Counted from the stretch's first letter, positions 33,704 through 42,499 are shown. The stretch is 64,000 bases of DNA from Pseudoduganella armeniaca (GCF_003028855.1 NZ_CP028324.1:1612001-1676000); one strand, 5' to 3'. Notes: a model not told the origin generated them from the sequence alone. A program made the numbers and translations.

Positions 33704-34918
33704 TTAGAAGACGAAATCGACACCGGCGGCGACGACGGTCACGTTCTTGCCATGGGCGCCAGCCTTGACTTCCTTCAGGAAGCCGTCGTTGGCTTCCGGC
33801 TTGACGCGGTCGACCTGCACCTTCAGGGCCGCCGACTTGGCGAAGTCCCAACGCACGCCGACCGTATCGGTCGACTGCTCGCCGCCGGCCAGCAGGCCGC
33901 GCACGGCCGTGCTCAGGGCCGGGATGCGCGCCAGTGCGGCCGGCGTCGCCACGTTCGAACCCTTGCCGTGCCACTTGGCGTGGGTGTAGTACGGCAGCAC
34001 CTTGCCGAAGCGGTAGCCGGCCATCGTGTACCAGGCGTCGCTGTCGGTCAGGTAGACCGGTTCCTTGGCGCTGCGGCGGCCGTATTCGGCCTGCACCACG
34101 ATATTGCGCCAATCGGCCAGCAGGCCCACGGAGGTGAAGGCGATGCGCTTGGGCTCGGCGATGCCGATATCGCTGCCCAGCTGGCCGAAACCGACTGCCG
34201 TCAGCGTGTCGGCCAACGAGCTGATCAGCACGGCTTCAGGCGCCTTCAGCTTGGCCTGTGCGTGGGCGAAACGCAGCGTGATAGGGCCACGCTCGGCGCT
34301 GACGGCGAAGCCGACGGTACCAGCCTGGTAGTGCGGCTCGGAACGGTTGGTCGAGACCCAGATCTTGCCGCGCGCGACGCCGACGACGGCCTGGGCCGTC
34401 ACGTTGGTGTCACCGAAGCTGTGCTGCCAGTTGACGTCGGCACCGTCGGCCGTCTCGATCAGGTTCTGGCCGTACATTTCGATCGGCGGCCGCATCATCG
34501 TGTTGGCGTAGCCCACGTTCTGGTAGTCCGAGATCAGGAACGACGGCACCACGACGCGGCCGACGCGCACGGCGATTTCGTCGCTGACCTGGTACTTGAC
34601 GAAGGCCCAGGCCAGTTCGGTCGAGAAGGTCTCGCCGGTGGTCTTGCGCGACAGGATCTGGGTGGTGGCGGACAGCTTGTCGTTCAGCGTGTAGGTCGCC
34701 TGCAGGCCCAGGTTGGAATCGAGGCCGAAGGTGGTCGTGCCGGCCGTGCCTTCGCGCTGGTTGACGCGGGTGAAGCGCGCGTCTTCCGTGTTGCTGCGTG
34801 CGGCCGCCAGCGTGCCGAAGCCGCTGATGGTCAGGTTATCACTGCCCAGGGTGGCTGCGTGAGCCTGTGGCAGGCAGGTGGCAGCCAGGACGGCTGCGGC
34901 GATCAGGGTATGTTTCAT
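33704..34918 (-). CDS. Outer-membrane porin, copy B
   Basis: The start at 34918 (MKHTLIAAAVLAA) gives 404 residues, exactly the length of porin A; an upstream ATG at 34948 is less likely. The signal peptide ends QAHAA, and the C-terminus VDFVF is typical of an outer-membrane barrel. It is close to porin A but differs more in surface-loop-like parts (residues about 195-250 and 355-390), as expected if the two pass different solutes or escape different phages. It heads a two-gene unit with copy B of the small protein. Confidence 0.85.
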   Translation of the reverse strand: MKHTLIAAAVLAATCLPQAHAATLGSDNLTISGFGTLAAARSNTEDARFTRVNQREGTAGTTTFGLDSNLGLQATYTLNDKLSATTQILSRKTTGETFSTELAWAFVKYQVSDEIAVRVGRVVVPSFLISDYQNVGYANTMMRPPIEMYGQNLIETADGADVNWQHSFGDTNVTAQAVVGVARGKIWVSTNRSEPHYQAGTVGFAVSAERGPITLRFAHAQAKLKAPEAVLISSLADTLTAVGFGQLGSDIGIAEPKRIAFTSVGLLADWRNIVVQAEYGRRSAKEPVYLTDSDAWYTMAGYRFGKVLPYYTHAKWHGKGSNVATPAALARIPALSTAVRGLLAGGEQSTDTVGVRWDFAKSAALKVQVDRVKPEANDGFLKEVKAGAHGKNVTVVAAGVDFVF

Positions 34919-34990
34919 GCTGTATCCGATGGGTTGTTCGTATTGCACCGCCGCGACGCGAACGAGCGTGCGATTTTGTGCGAGAACGCT

Positions 34991-35019
34991 ACCTTATCGG
35001 AGCATATGGTTCCGTGCAA
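34991..35019 (-). promoter_or_regulatory. Candidate promoter of porin B
   Basis: Minus-strand TTGCAC (35014-35019) and TAAGGT (34991-34996) with a 17-bp spacer. The ATAAGGTAGC block is identical to that before porin A, about 70 bases from the start codon. The -35 is weak. Confidence 0.45.
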
Positions 35020-35131
35020 CAACTATTTCCCAGGAGATACAACGTAGATAACCTTATGTTGTTTTTGTGTGTAATATTCAATTCTGAAATATCAGCTATT
35101 ACAAAATTCATGGTCCACATTGCAGACCGAT

Positions 35132-35159
35132 AAAAAAAACCCGGCACTTGGCCGGGTTT
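35132..35159 (-). terminator. Terminator after small PstS-like gene copy C
   Basis: Minus-strand stem AAACCCGGC/GCCGGGTTT around a short loop, continuing into a run of eight T. It lies about 20 bases past the stop of copy C and so separates it from porin B. Confidence 0.85.
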
Positions 35160-35180
35160 CTCGGGCGAACACTGGCAGTA

Positions 35181-35591
35181 TCACTGCAGCGTCAGGATCA
35201 CCTTGACGGTATCGTCCACCGACGACTTGTTGATATACCCGATCGCCTTCGGATCGGCGGCAACGGCCTTCTTCACCTCGGCGTCGGACTTGTACTCCTT
35301 CGGCTCGGCAGTGGCCTTGCCCGTAAACACCAGCTTCAGCCAGGCGGCTTTCACCTGGCTGGCTTCCATATTCGACACCTTCTTATAAAACTCGGTACGG
35401 ATGGCCGAGCCTTCCGCCTGGTCGATCGGCGTGAACTGCGCCGATTTGCCCAGGAAGAACTGGGCGGCCTGTTCGGAGAACATGCGGCTGGCCGGATTGT
35501 TCGGGCTGACGATGACGACGGTCTCGGCGGCGGCCGGCAGGGCGGCCGTGGCAACGGCGGCCAACAGCAGGGATGACAACAGTTTTTTCAT
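35181..35591 (-). CDS. Small PstS-like periplasmic protein, copy C (stand-alone)
   Basis: The start MKKLLSSLLLAAVA at 35591 gives 136 residues; an upstream frame to 35660 has no ribosome site. The mature part is about 83% identical to copy A, with changes clustered at VSPNN, SAQF and the RTEFYKKVSNMEASQ segment next to the proposed ligand loop. Unlike A and B it has no porin partner in front, but has its own promoter and terminator. It is probably the older or parental copy, or a variant for a different ligand. Confidence 0.85.
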   Translation of the reverse strand: MKKLLSSLLLAAVATAALPAAAETVVIVSPNNPASRMFSEQAAQFFLGKSAQFTPIDQAEGSAIRTEFYKKVSNMEASQVKAAWLKLVFTGKATAEPKEYKSDAEVKKAVAADPKAIGYINKSSVDDTVKVILTLQ

Positions 35592-35674
35592 GAGTAACTC
35601 CTCGATACGTGTCCGCGCCGGAACGACGATGACGATTGAACGGTAGACGGCGCATTGCACCTTCGGTTTTCTCT

Positions 35675-35703
35675 ACGATATGCGAGAGCCCGGGGCGCAT
35701 CAA
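35675..35703 (-). promoter_or_regulatory. Candidate promoter of copy C
   Basis: Minus-strand TTGATG (35698-35703) and TATCGT (35675-35680) are separated by 17 bp, about 84 bases before the start codon. This is a moderate match to the vegetative consensus. Confidence 0.45.
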
Positions 35704-35851
35704 CCGAATCAAGCGGAACGATATTTTTAAGAAAACTTAGTGTCGTTTTCCAAGAACTTTGCTGGCTGAAATGACATCGAAGCGCTGTCCGCGCTGCCAA
35801 TGCTGCAGGTATTACAATAGCGCTTCCATTCATTCGCACGAGAACAACACC

Positions 35852-37087
35852 ATGGCCGTCAATTCCCCCATTCCTGTCGCCGCCGACCTGAAGCCCGTCG
35901 CGGGCATCGAGATCGGTTACGCCCAAGCGGGCATCAAGAAGCCGAACCGCAAGGACGTGCTGGTGATGAAACTGGCCGAAGGCGCCACGGTGGCAGGCGT
36001 CTTCACGCTGAACCGCTTCTGCGCCGCGCCGGTGCAGATCTCGAAGGACAACCTGGCCGCCGTCAAGGTTGGCGGCAAGCCGATCCGCGCGCTGCTGGTC
36101 AATACGGGAAACGCCAACGCCGGCACCGGCGAGGCCGGCCTGGCCAACGCGAAAGCCACCTGCAACGCGCTGGCGCGCGAGCTGGGCGTGGACGCACAGC
36201 AGATCCTGCCATTCTCCACCGGCGTGATCCTGGAGCCGCTGCCGGTCGAGAAGATCAAGGCCGGCCTGCCGGCCGCCGTGCAGAACCTGCAGGCGGATAA
36301 CTGGTTCAACGCCGCCGAAGCGATCATGACGACGGACACCCAGCCGAAAGCGGGCTCGCGCACCGTGACGATCGCCGGCCACACCGTCACCCTGACGGGC
36401 ATCAGCAAGGGCGCCGGCATGATCAAGCCGAACATGGCAACGATGCTGGGCTACCTGGCGTTCGACGCGAAGGTGGCGCAACCCGTGCTGGACCAGCTGG
36501 TCAAGGAAGCCGCGGACCAGTCCTTCAACTGCATTACGATCGACGGCGATACGTCCACCAACGACTCCTTCATGCTGATCGCCACCGGCGCCGGCAGCCT
36601 GGAAGTGAACTCGGTCGATTCGTCAGAGTACCGCGAGCTGGCGGCGGCCGTGACGGAGCTGTCCGTCTTCCTGGCCCAGGCCATCATCCGCGACGGCGAA
36701 GGCGCGACCAAGTTCATCACGATCACGGTGGAAGAGGGCGAGACGGTCGAGGAATGCCGCAAGATCGCCTACTCGATCGCCCATTCGCCGCTGGTCAAGA
36801 CGGCCTTCTTCGCCTCCGACCCTAACCTGGGCCGCATCCTGGCCGCGATCGGCTATGCCGGCGTGGAGTTGGACGTCGCCAAGATCAATCTGTGGCTGGA
36901 CGACGTGTGGGTGGCCAAGGACGGCGGCCGCAATCCCGACTACAAGGAAGAAGACGGCCAGCGCGTCATGAAGCAGAGCGAGATCGCCGTGCGCGTCAAG
37001 CTGGCGCGCGGCGCGGCCCGTGCCACCGTCTACACCTGCGACCTGTCGCACGATTACGTGTCGATCAACGCCGACTACCGTTCCTGA
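35852..37087 (+). CDS. argJ: Bifunctional ornithine acetyltransferase / N-acetylglutamate synthase ArgJ
   Basis: Recycles the acetyl group in arginine synthesis (acetylornithine plus glutamate to ornithine plus acetylglutamate). The ATG at 35852 gives 411 residues. The precursor self-cleaves into alpha and beta chains; the site block KGAGMIKPNMATMLG with its nucleophilic threonine is intact near residue 200. A TACAAT -10 candidate lies at 35813-35818. The stop shares a base with the next gene's start, forming a coupled three-gene operon. Confidence 0.95.
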   Translation: MAVNSPIPVAADLKPVAGIEIGYAQAGIKKPNRKDVLVMKLAEGATVAGVFTLNRFCAAPVQISKDNLAAVKVGGKPIRALLVNTGNANAGTGEAGLANAKATCNALARELGVDAQQILPFSTGVILEPLPVEKIKAGLPAAVQNLQADNWFNAAEAIMTTDTQPKAGSRTVTIAGHTVTLTGISKGAGMIKPNMATMLGYLAFDAKVAQPVLDQLVKEAADQSFNCITIDGDTSTNDSFMLIATGAGSLEVNSVDSSEYRELAAAVTELSVFLAQAIIRDGEGATKFITITVEEGETVEECRKIAYSIAHSPLVKTAFFASDPNLGRILAAIGYAGVELDVAKINLWLDDVWVAKDGGRNPDYKEEDGQRVMKQSEIAVRVKLARGAARATVYTCDLSHDYVSINADYRS

Positions 37088-37953
37088 TGACGTCACTGGA
37101 ACAATTCCTCGCCCGCGCCGAGCAGGTGCTGGCGCGGGTCGAGGCGCTGCTGCCGCCGGCCGTGCCGGCGCCGGACTGGAACGCGGCCAGCGCATTCCGC
37201 TGGCGCAAGCGCGGCACCGGCGCGGGCTGGCTGCAGCCGGTCACGCACGCCTCGCGCATCGCGCTGGACGACCTGCACAACGTCGCGGCGCAGAAAAGCC
37301 AGATCGAGCAGAACACCCTGCAGTTCGTGCAGGGCCGGCCCGCCAACAACGTGCTGCTGACCGGCGCGCGCGGCACCGGCAAGTCGTCGCTGATCAAGGC
37401 CTGCCTGAACCGCTTCGCCGCCGACGGCCTGCGCCTGATCGAGGTGGACAAGGCCGACCTGGCCGACCTGCCGGACATCATCGACCTGGTGGCGGCGCGG
37501 CCGGAAAAATTCGTCGTGTTCTGCGACGACCTGTCGTTCGAGGAAGGCGAGAGCGGCTACAAGGCGCTGAAGGTGGCGCTGGACGGCTCGATCACGGCGC
37601 AGTCGGACAATGTGCTGATCTATGCCACGTCGAACCGGCGCCACCTGATGCCGGAGCGGATGTCGGACAACGCCAGCTACCGCCACGACGAGGACGGCGA
37701 CCTGCACCCGGGCGAGACGGTGGAGGAAAAGATCTCGCTGTCGGAACGCTTCGGCCTGTGGCTGTCGTTCTACCCGTTCAAGCAGGACGACTACCTGGAC
37801 ATCGTGGCGCACTGGCTGGCTTCGTTCGGCTGCACCCCGGCGCAGGTCGCAGAAGCGCGTGGCGACGCCCTGCGCTGGGCACTGCAGCGCGGCTCGCGCT
37901 CGGGCCGCGTGGCCTGGCAGTTCGCGCGCGACTACGCGGGGAAGCTGGCATGA
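37087..37953 (+). CDS. DUF815-family AAA-type ATPase
   Basis: Predicted cytoplasmic ATPase of 288 residues starting at the ATG at 37087, inside the argJ stop. Walker A is LTGARGTGKSS (near residue 95) and Walker B VVFCDDLSFEEGE (near 140); an SNRRHLMPERM sensor-like segment follows. The biochemical role of the family is not established. The gene commonly sits next to argJ and mutT in betaproteobacteria. Confidence 0.88.
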   Translation: MTSLEQFLARAEQVLARVEALLPPAVPAPDWNAASAFRWRKRGTGAGWLQPVTHASRIALDDLHNVAAQKSQIEQNTLQFVQGRPANNVLLTGARGTGKSSLIKACLNRFAADGLRLIEVDKADLADLPDIIDLVAARPEKFVVFCDDLSFEEGESGYKALKVALDGSITAQSDNVLIYATSNRRHLMPERMSDNASYRHDEDGDLHPGETVEEKISLSERFGLWLSFYPFKQDDYLDIVAHWLASFGCTPAQVAEARGDALRWALQRGSRSGRVAWQFARDYAGKLA

Positions 37954-38348
37954 CGGCGCCCGTCCAACCGATCGACGTGGCGGTCGGCATCCTGATGAAG
38001 CCGAACGGCGACGTGCTGCTGGGCCAGCGCCCGCCCGGCAAGCCCTACGCCGGCTACTGGGAATTCCCCGGCGGGAAAGTGGATCCGGGCGAGACGATCC
38101 TGCAGGCGCTCAAGCGCGAGTTCATGGAGGAGCTGGGCATCGAGGTGTTGTCGGCCGAGGAGTGGTGCGGTGTCGAGCACGTCTACGAACACGCCCACGT
38201 GCGGCTGCACTTCTTCATCAGCCGCGAATGGCGCGGCGAGCCGCAAAGCCTGGAAGGCCAGGCCTTCGCGTGGCAGGGCGAGGTTGGCGTGGAGCCGCTG
38301 CTGCCGGCTACGATTCCGCTGCTGCAGTGGATTTCGCGGGACGCGTGA
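37950..38348 (+). CDS. mutT: Nudix hydrolase, 8-oxo-dGTP diphosphatase MutT
   Basis: Removes oxidised guanine nucleotides from the pool. The ATG at 37950 overlaps the ATPase stop by four bases and gives 132 residues. The Nudix box is complete: GGKVDPGETILQALKREF followed by MEELGI, about residues 38-61. It is the last gene of the argJ operon and is followed by an inverted repeat facing a convergent monooxygenase gene. Confidence 0.92.
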   Translation: MTAPVQPIDVAVGILMKPNGDVLLGQRPPGKPYAGYWEFPGGKVDPGETILQALKREFMEELGIEVLSAEEWCGVEHVYEHAHVRLHFFISREWRGEPQSLEGQAFAWQGEVGVEPLLPATIPLLQWISRDA

Positions 38349-38395
38349 TACGCCAGTGATCACGCTCCTTATCGGTGGCGTCTAGGTCCCGGATG

Positions 38396-38503
38396 AAAAC
38401 CAGGGTCAGTCCCGTAGGGACAGACCCTAAGCCCGGACGCGCTCTGGGCACCTGCGGCCTGTCAGTGCTGGGGGTCTGTCCCTTCGGGACTGACCCCGGT
38501 TTT
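38396..38503. repeat. 32-bp inverted repeat flanked by 19-bp direct repeats
   Basis: Arms 38396-38427 and 38472-38503 pair at 30 of 32 positions; each arm contains a near-palindrome of the type GGGTCAGTCCC...GGGACAGACCC. Just outside, 38370-38388 and 38504-38522 are direct repeats (TATCGGTGGCGTC and TATCGGCGGCGTC at their starts; 17 of 19 bases the same). The whole lies between mutT and a convergent gene. Confidence 0.85.
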
Positions 38504-38556
38504 TATCGGCGGCGTCGAGGTCACCGTGCGCATGTTCAAGTGCGTGTCGTCAGGGG

Positions 38557-39705
38557 TTACAGCGGCAAACCGCTCCCCCAACCCCGCGCCATTCCACTGA
38601 CCAGCGCCGCCGTTGGCATGCCGGCCGCGCGCGCATCGCGCCGCCGGCATTCCTCATCATCCGTGATAAACAGATCCGCGGCAAACTGCCGCGCCCCCAA
38701 CGCCTGCGCCTGCGTTTTCGGCGCACGTAGTGCGGTAAACGCGGCCAGCGCCGCCTCGATGCCGTCGTGCGCCGCCAGGCAGCGCGGCAGGTGCCACGCG
38801 TCCTCCAGCGCCTGCGCCGCGCCCTGGCCGGAAGTCGGCAGCGAAGCATGCGCCGCGTCGCCCAGCATCAGCACATTGGCGCGGTGCCAGCAGGGCACCG
38901 GATCGACATCGTGTACGGGAATCAGGGTCACCTGTTCGCGCGGCGTCTGGCGCAGCAGCGGCGCAATCGGCGCTGGCCAGTCGGCGAAGCGTTCATACAG
39001 CGCCTCGAAAGCAGGCAACCGGTCCACGTCCGGCGCTGCCGCCGCGGCGGCCCAGTAGATCTTGCGACGGTTGACGGCAACCACGCCGAAGCGCTCGCCG
39101 ATGCCCCAGAAATCCAGCACGCCCGGCTCGTCCACCAAATCCTGTGCCAGTTCGACGGCACCGACCCAGTTGACGAATCCCTGGTAGCGCGGCTGGTTCT
39201 GGCCCAGCACGAACTGCCGGGCGAGCGAATGCTTGCGGCCATCCGCGCCGACCAGCAGGTCGGCCTGGAACGCCTTGCCGTCGGCACGCTCCAGCCATGC
39301 ACCGCCGTCGTCGCCGCGCAGCCTCGTGCCGGTAACGCCGTAGTGGACCGGAACGCCATGCCGGGCCAGCCAGTCCGCCAGGATGCGCATCAGGTCGCGG
39401 CGGAATACGGCATGGCTGGCATAGCCCATCTCGCGGTCGAGCAAGCCGATGTCGAGGCGCTGCAGCAGCCGGCCTTGGCGGTCGAGGCGGCGCATGGCGC
39501 GCGGTACCCCGCTGACCGCGGCGACGGCCGGCAGCAGGCCAAGCTGGTCGAGCACGAAGCTGGCATTGGGCCACAGGACCATGCCGCCACCGCCGCCGTA
39601 TGGGTCGCGCTGGCGTTCATGCACCGTGACGGCATGGCCGGCGCGTGTCAGCGCGATGGCGCACGCCAGCCCGGCAATGCCGGCGCCGATGATGTGGACT
39701 CGCAA
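38557..39705 (-). CDS. FAD-dependent monooxygenase (group A flavoprotein hydroxylase)
   Basis: It has 382 residues with the three signatures of the salicylate/p-hydroxybenzoate hydroxylase family. These are the N-terminal Rossmann motif GAGIAGLACA (residues 7-16), the DG motif LVGADGRKHSLAR near 155, and the GD motif VLMLGDAAHASLP near 288. The substrate is unknown. It lies 15 bases after yacG and may be co-transcribed with it, although the functions seem unrelated. Confidence 0.88.
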   Translation of the reverse strand: MRVHIIGAGIAGLACAIALTRAGHAVTVHERQRDPYGGGGGMVLWPNASFVLDQLGLLPAVAAVSGVPRAMRRLDRQGRLLQRLDIGLLDREMGYASHAVFRRDLMRILADWLARHGVPVHYGVTGTRLRGDDGGAWLERADGKAFQADLLVGADGRKHSLARQFVLGQNQPRYQGFVNWVGAVELAQDLVDEPGVLDFWGIGERFGVVAVNRRKIYWAAAAAAPDVDRLPAFEALYERFADWPAPIAPLLRQTPREQVTLIPVHDVDPVPCWHRANVLMLGDAAHASLPTSGQGAAQALEDAWHLPRCLAAHDGIEAALAAFTALRAPKTQAQALGARQFAADLFITDDEECRRRDARAAGMPTAALVSGMARGWGSGLPL

Positions 39706-39720
39706 GGCAGGGCAGCCGGC

Positions 39721-39900
39721 TTACTGCTGCTCGTCGTCGCGCGGATCGGCCGGCGCGGCGGCAGGAATGGTGTATTTTTCCTCGGCCCAGGCGCCCAGGT
39801 CGATTTGCTTGCAACGTTCGGAACAGAAGGGACGGAACTTGTTCTTCTCCGTCCACTCCACTTTTTTGCCGCAGGTAGGGCAGTCAACCACAGTAGCCAT
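39721..39900 (-). CDS. yacG: Zinc-binding DNA gyrase inhibitor YacG
   Basis: Small protein of 59 residues that binds zinc and, in E. coli, inhibits GyrB. The four-cysteine zinc site is complete: CPTC at residues 7-10 and CSERC at 26-30. It is followed by the family's DLGAWAEEKY. The C-terminus is acidic (PRDDEQQ). It ends the coaE-zapD-yacG group, 14 bases after zapD. Confidence 0.93.
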   Translation of the reverse strand: MATVVDCPTCGKKVEWTEKNKFRPFCSERCKQIDLGAWAEEKYTIPAAAPADPRDDEQQ

Positions 39901-39914
39901 GAATTAAAGAGGCG

Positions 39915-40670
39915 TCAAAAAGCGCAAAGGGTGAGTTCGAAAGGGACGTCTTCTTCCAGGGGTTTCGGCTTCAGGTCGCCGCCCTGGGTGGTAAAGCGCA
40001 CCCACAACATGTATTTGTTGGCCGAGATTTCCGGAATCGCGCCCAGCGCGCCGTCCACGGTCAGGCGCAGCATCTGGTATACCTTGCCCTGCAACATCTG
40101 CTGGTAGCTGCCCGCGTTGGCGATCATCTTCTTGGCCGCGCCGGAATCGCGCAGCAGGCGCAGCACCAATGCCAGCGCGTCGAACAGCGGTGCCAGCGGC
40201 GTGAACCACGTCATGATGTCGTTGAAGCGCTCCTCGAACGGGCGCTTCTGCCAAGCGTAGTAGGACGGCAGGTCGAACTCGCAGGCGCCGCCGGGAATGA
40301 TGGTGCGGCCACGAATGCTCATCAGCCATTCGTTGTCGCGCACGTTCTGGCCCGTCTTGCCCTGGGCCGCCACCAGCGCGCTGGCCACGGCGTCCACCTC
40401 GCCCAGCACGGCATCGAGCATCTCGGACTGCACGTTGGGATTGGTGCGGTAGCCCAGCAGGGTCTGGCGCTGGCGCTCCAGTTCCTGCAGCAGGTCGGAT
40501 TTCAGGTCGGCGCGGCCCGCCACTTCGAGCATGTCGAAGATCGTGGAGAGCGCCACGTGGTGCTGCATCGGGTGTTCCTGATGCACAAAGAACTTGAACT
40601 TCTCGAACAGATCTTCCAGCCGCAACAACGTGCGAATTCGCTCGTTGAAAGGATATTCATAGACGATCAA
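39915..40670 (-). CDS. zapD: Z-ring-associated protein ZapD
   Basis: Cytoplasmic protein that crosslinks FtsZ filaments through the FtsZ C-terminal peptide. I take the TTG at 40670 as start (251 residues, (M)IVYEYPFNERIRTLLRLE), because it gives the conserved N-terminus and has an AGAGGG site before it; longer frames add unrelated sequence. Mostly helical N-terminal part, then a beta domain with WLMSIRGRTIIPGG near residue 130. It follows coaE after a 191-base gap, large enough for its own promoter. Confidence 0.93.
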   Translation of the reverse strand: MIVYEYPFNERIRTLLRLEDLFEKFKFFVHQEHPMQHHVALSTIFDMLEVAGRADLKSDLLQELERQRQTLLGYRTNPNVQSEMLDAVLGEVDAVASALVAAQGKTGQNVRDNEWLMSIRGRTIIPGGACEFDLPSYYAWQKRPFEERFNDIMTWFTPLAPLFDALALVLRLLRDSGAAKKMIANAGSYQQMLQGKVYQMLRLTVDGALGAIPEISANKYMLWVRFTTQGGDLKPKPLEEDVPFELTLCAF

Positions 40671-40861
40671 AGTGAATCCCTCTGTTGGTAGACCCGGAAA
40701 GGGAACTCGGCAACGCCGGCCGTGGCGCCATGGCGGCACTGTACGGACGGCGCGAAACTAGCGGCGCAGCGGACAGGCGAGAACGCTAGCTGCGGCTGTC
40801 CCGAGCTCCCTGAAAGAATTCTCGTGATTCTGAACCATGGGAGGCAAAAATACAAACGTTG

Positions 40862-41485
40862 TTAATTGTTTCTCGCGTGCGCGGCGGCCATTTCGAGGTA
40901 CAGGCCGTGCAACCGGTCCACTTGCGGCGCCAGTGCGGCCAGTTCGCCGCCGTTGTCGAGGACGTCGTCCGCCGCCGCCAGCCGTACCTGGCGCGGCACC
41001 TGCGCGGCCATGATGGCTTGCACCTGCGCTTGCGGCAGCCCGTTGCGCTGCATGACACGCGCCAGTTGCAGTTCCTCAGGGCAATCGACCACCAGCACGC
41101 GCCGCAGGCGCGACTGCCAGGTGCCAGACTCCACCAGCAGGGGAATGTCGAAGATCACGTAAGGCGACGTGCCCAGCAGGCTAGCCGCGTAGACGGCATC
41201 GCGGATCATCGGATGCAGGATGCCCTCCAGGCGCGCCTTGGCGGCGGGATCGGAAAACACCAGCGCGCGCATCCTGGCGCGGTCCAGCGCGCCGTGTTCG
41301 TCGGCGAAGCCGGCGCCGAATTCGGCCAGCACGGCCGGCATCGCCGCGCCGCCGGCGACCGTCAGGCCGCGCGCGATCTGGTCAGTGTCGACAATGTCCA
41401 CGCCGCGCTCGGCGAACAGGCGTGCGACGACGCTCTTGCCGCTGCCGATGCCGCCCGTGAGCCCGACGGTAAAGCGCGCGTTCAC
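40862..41485 (-). CDS. coaE: Dephospho-CoA kinase CoaE
   Basis: Last step of coenzyme A synthesis. The GTG start at 41485 gives 207 residues and overlaps the pilD stop by four bases (GTGA). The P-loop GLTGGIGSGKS is at about residues 8-18, then DTDQIARG and the substrate-lid HPMIRD near residue 92. It is the standard partner of pilD in beta- and gammaproteobacteria. Confidence 0.95.
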   Translation of the reverse strand: MNARFTVGLTGGIGSGKSVVARLFAERGVDIVDTDQIARGLTVAGGAAMPAVLAEFGAGFADEHGALDRARMRALVFSDPAAKARLEGILHPMIRDAVYAASLLGTSPYVIFDIPLLVESGTWQSRLRRVLVVDCPEELQLARVMQRNGLPQAQVQAIMAAQVPRQVRLAAADDVLDNGGELAALAPQVDRLHGLYLEMAAAHARNN

Positions 41486-42360
41486 ACGCCACCGCCCAGC
41501 AGGCGGGTCGTAAAGCTGGCAATGGGGCCGCCGAACAGCAGCGCGATCATGCCGGCCGCCGCCAGGTAAGGGCCGAACGGAATTGGATTGCCGCGGCCGT
41601 GGCGGGCGAACACGATCAGGCCAATGCCCACCAGCGCCCCGACAATGGAGGAGAGCAGGATGATCGTCGGCAGCATCGTCCAGCCCAGCCATGCACCCAG
41701 CGCCGCCAGCAGCTTGAAGTCGCCGTAGCCCATGCCTTCCTTGCCGGTAGCAAGCTTGAACAGCCAGTACACGGTCCACAGCACGAGGTAGCCAGCCGCG
41801 GCGCCGATCACGGCGTCCTGCAGCGGCACGAACGTGCCGTTCAGGTTGATCAGCAGGCCCGCCCACAGCAGCGGGTAGGTAAGGTCGTCCGGCAGCAGCT
41901 GGGTGTCGGCGTCGATGAACGTCAGCGCGATCAGCAGGTAGGCGAACAGCAGGGTGGCAAGGCCCATTGTGCCGCTGCCGAATTGCCACACCAGCAGCGC
42001 CGACAGCGCGCTGGTGAACGCCTCGACCAGTGGATAGCGCGCCGAGATGCGCGCCTTGCACTGGCTGCATTTGCCGCGCAGCGCCAGCCAGCTGATGACG
42101 GGCACGTTTTCCATGGCCGTGATCTGGTGGCCGCAGTGCGGGCAGGCCGAGCGCGGCAGCACCAGGTCGAAGCGCTCCGTGTGCGGCAGCGGCTGGCCCG
42201 ATTCGGCCGCCACGTAGTTGTCCGACTCGCGCGCCATCATCGCGGGAATGCGGTAGATGACGACATTCAGGAAGCTGCCGATCAAGAGGCCGAAGATGGC
42301 GGCGAGGATGGCGGCGCCCGGGGTGGCGGGTGGGGCGAAGAGGTAGAGGTCCTGGAGCAT
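41482..42360 (-). CDS. pilD: Prepilin peptidase / N-methyltransferase PilD
   Basis: Inner-membrane aspartic protease that cleaves and N-methylates type IV prepilins. It has 292 residues and about eight helices. The N-terminal cytoplasmic zinc site has two CxxC pairs (CPHC near residue 73, CSQC near 98). The catalytic aspartates lie in FIDADTQLLPD (near 148) and in GMGYGDFKLLAALGAW, the GxGD motif (near 213). Normally it is next to pilC; here a 7-kb sugar locus lies between them. Confidence 0.95.
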   Translation of the reverse strand: MLQDLYLFAPPATPGAAILAAIFGLLIGSFLNVVIYRIPAMMARESDNYVAAESGQPLPHTERFDLVLPRSACPHCGHQITAMENVPVISWLALRGKCSQCKARISARYPLVEAFTSALSALLVWQFGSGTMGLATLLFAYLLIALTFIDADTQLLPDDLTYPLLWAGLLINLNGTFVPLQDAVIGAAAGYLVLWTVYWLFKLATGKEGMGYGDFKLLAALGAWLGWTMLPTIILLSSIVGALVGIGLIVFARHGRGNPIPFGPYLAAAGMIALLFGGPIASFTTRLLGGGV

Positions 42361-42499
42361 GTCGATAAACGATACGAACGGGTGGGTACGCGAAACCGAA
42401 GCTTACACCAGCGCCGCGGCCGTCATGTGCTTTCCTCCTGCTGACGTGCTGACATACAATCGGCCTTCTGCCCTGATGGGTGATACGGGAACGGACGAT

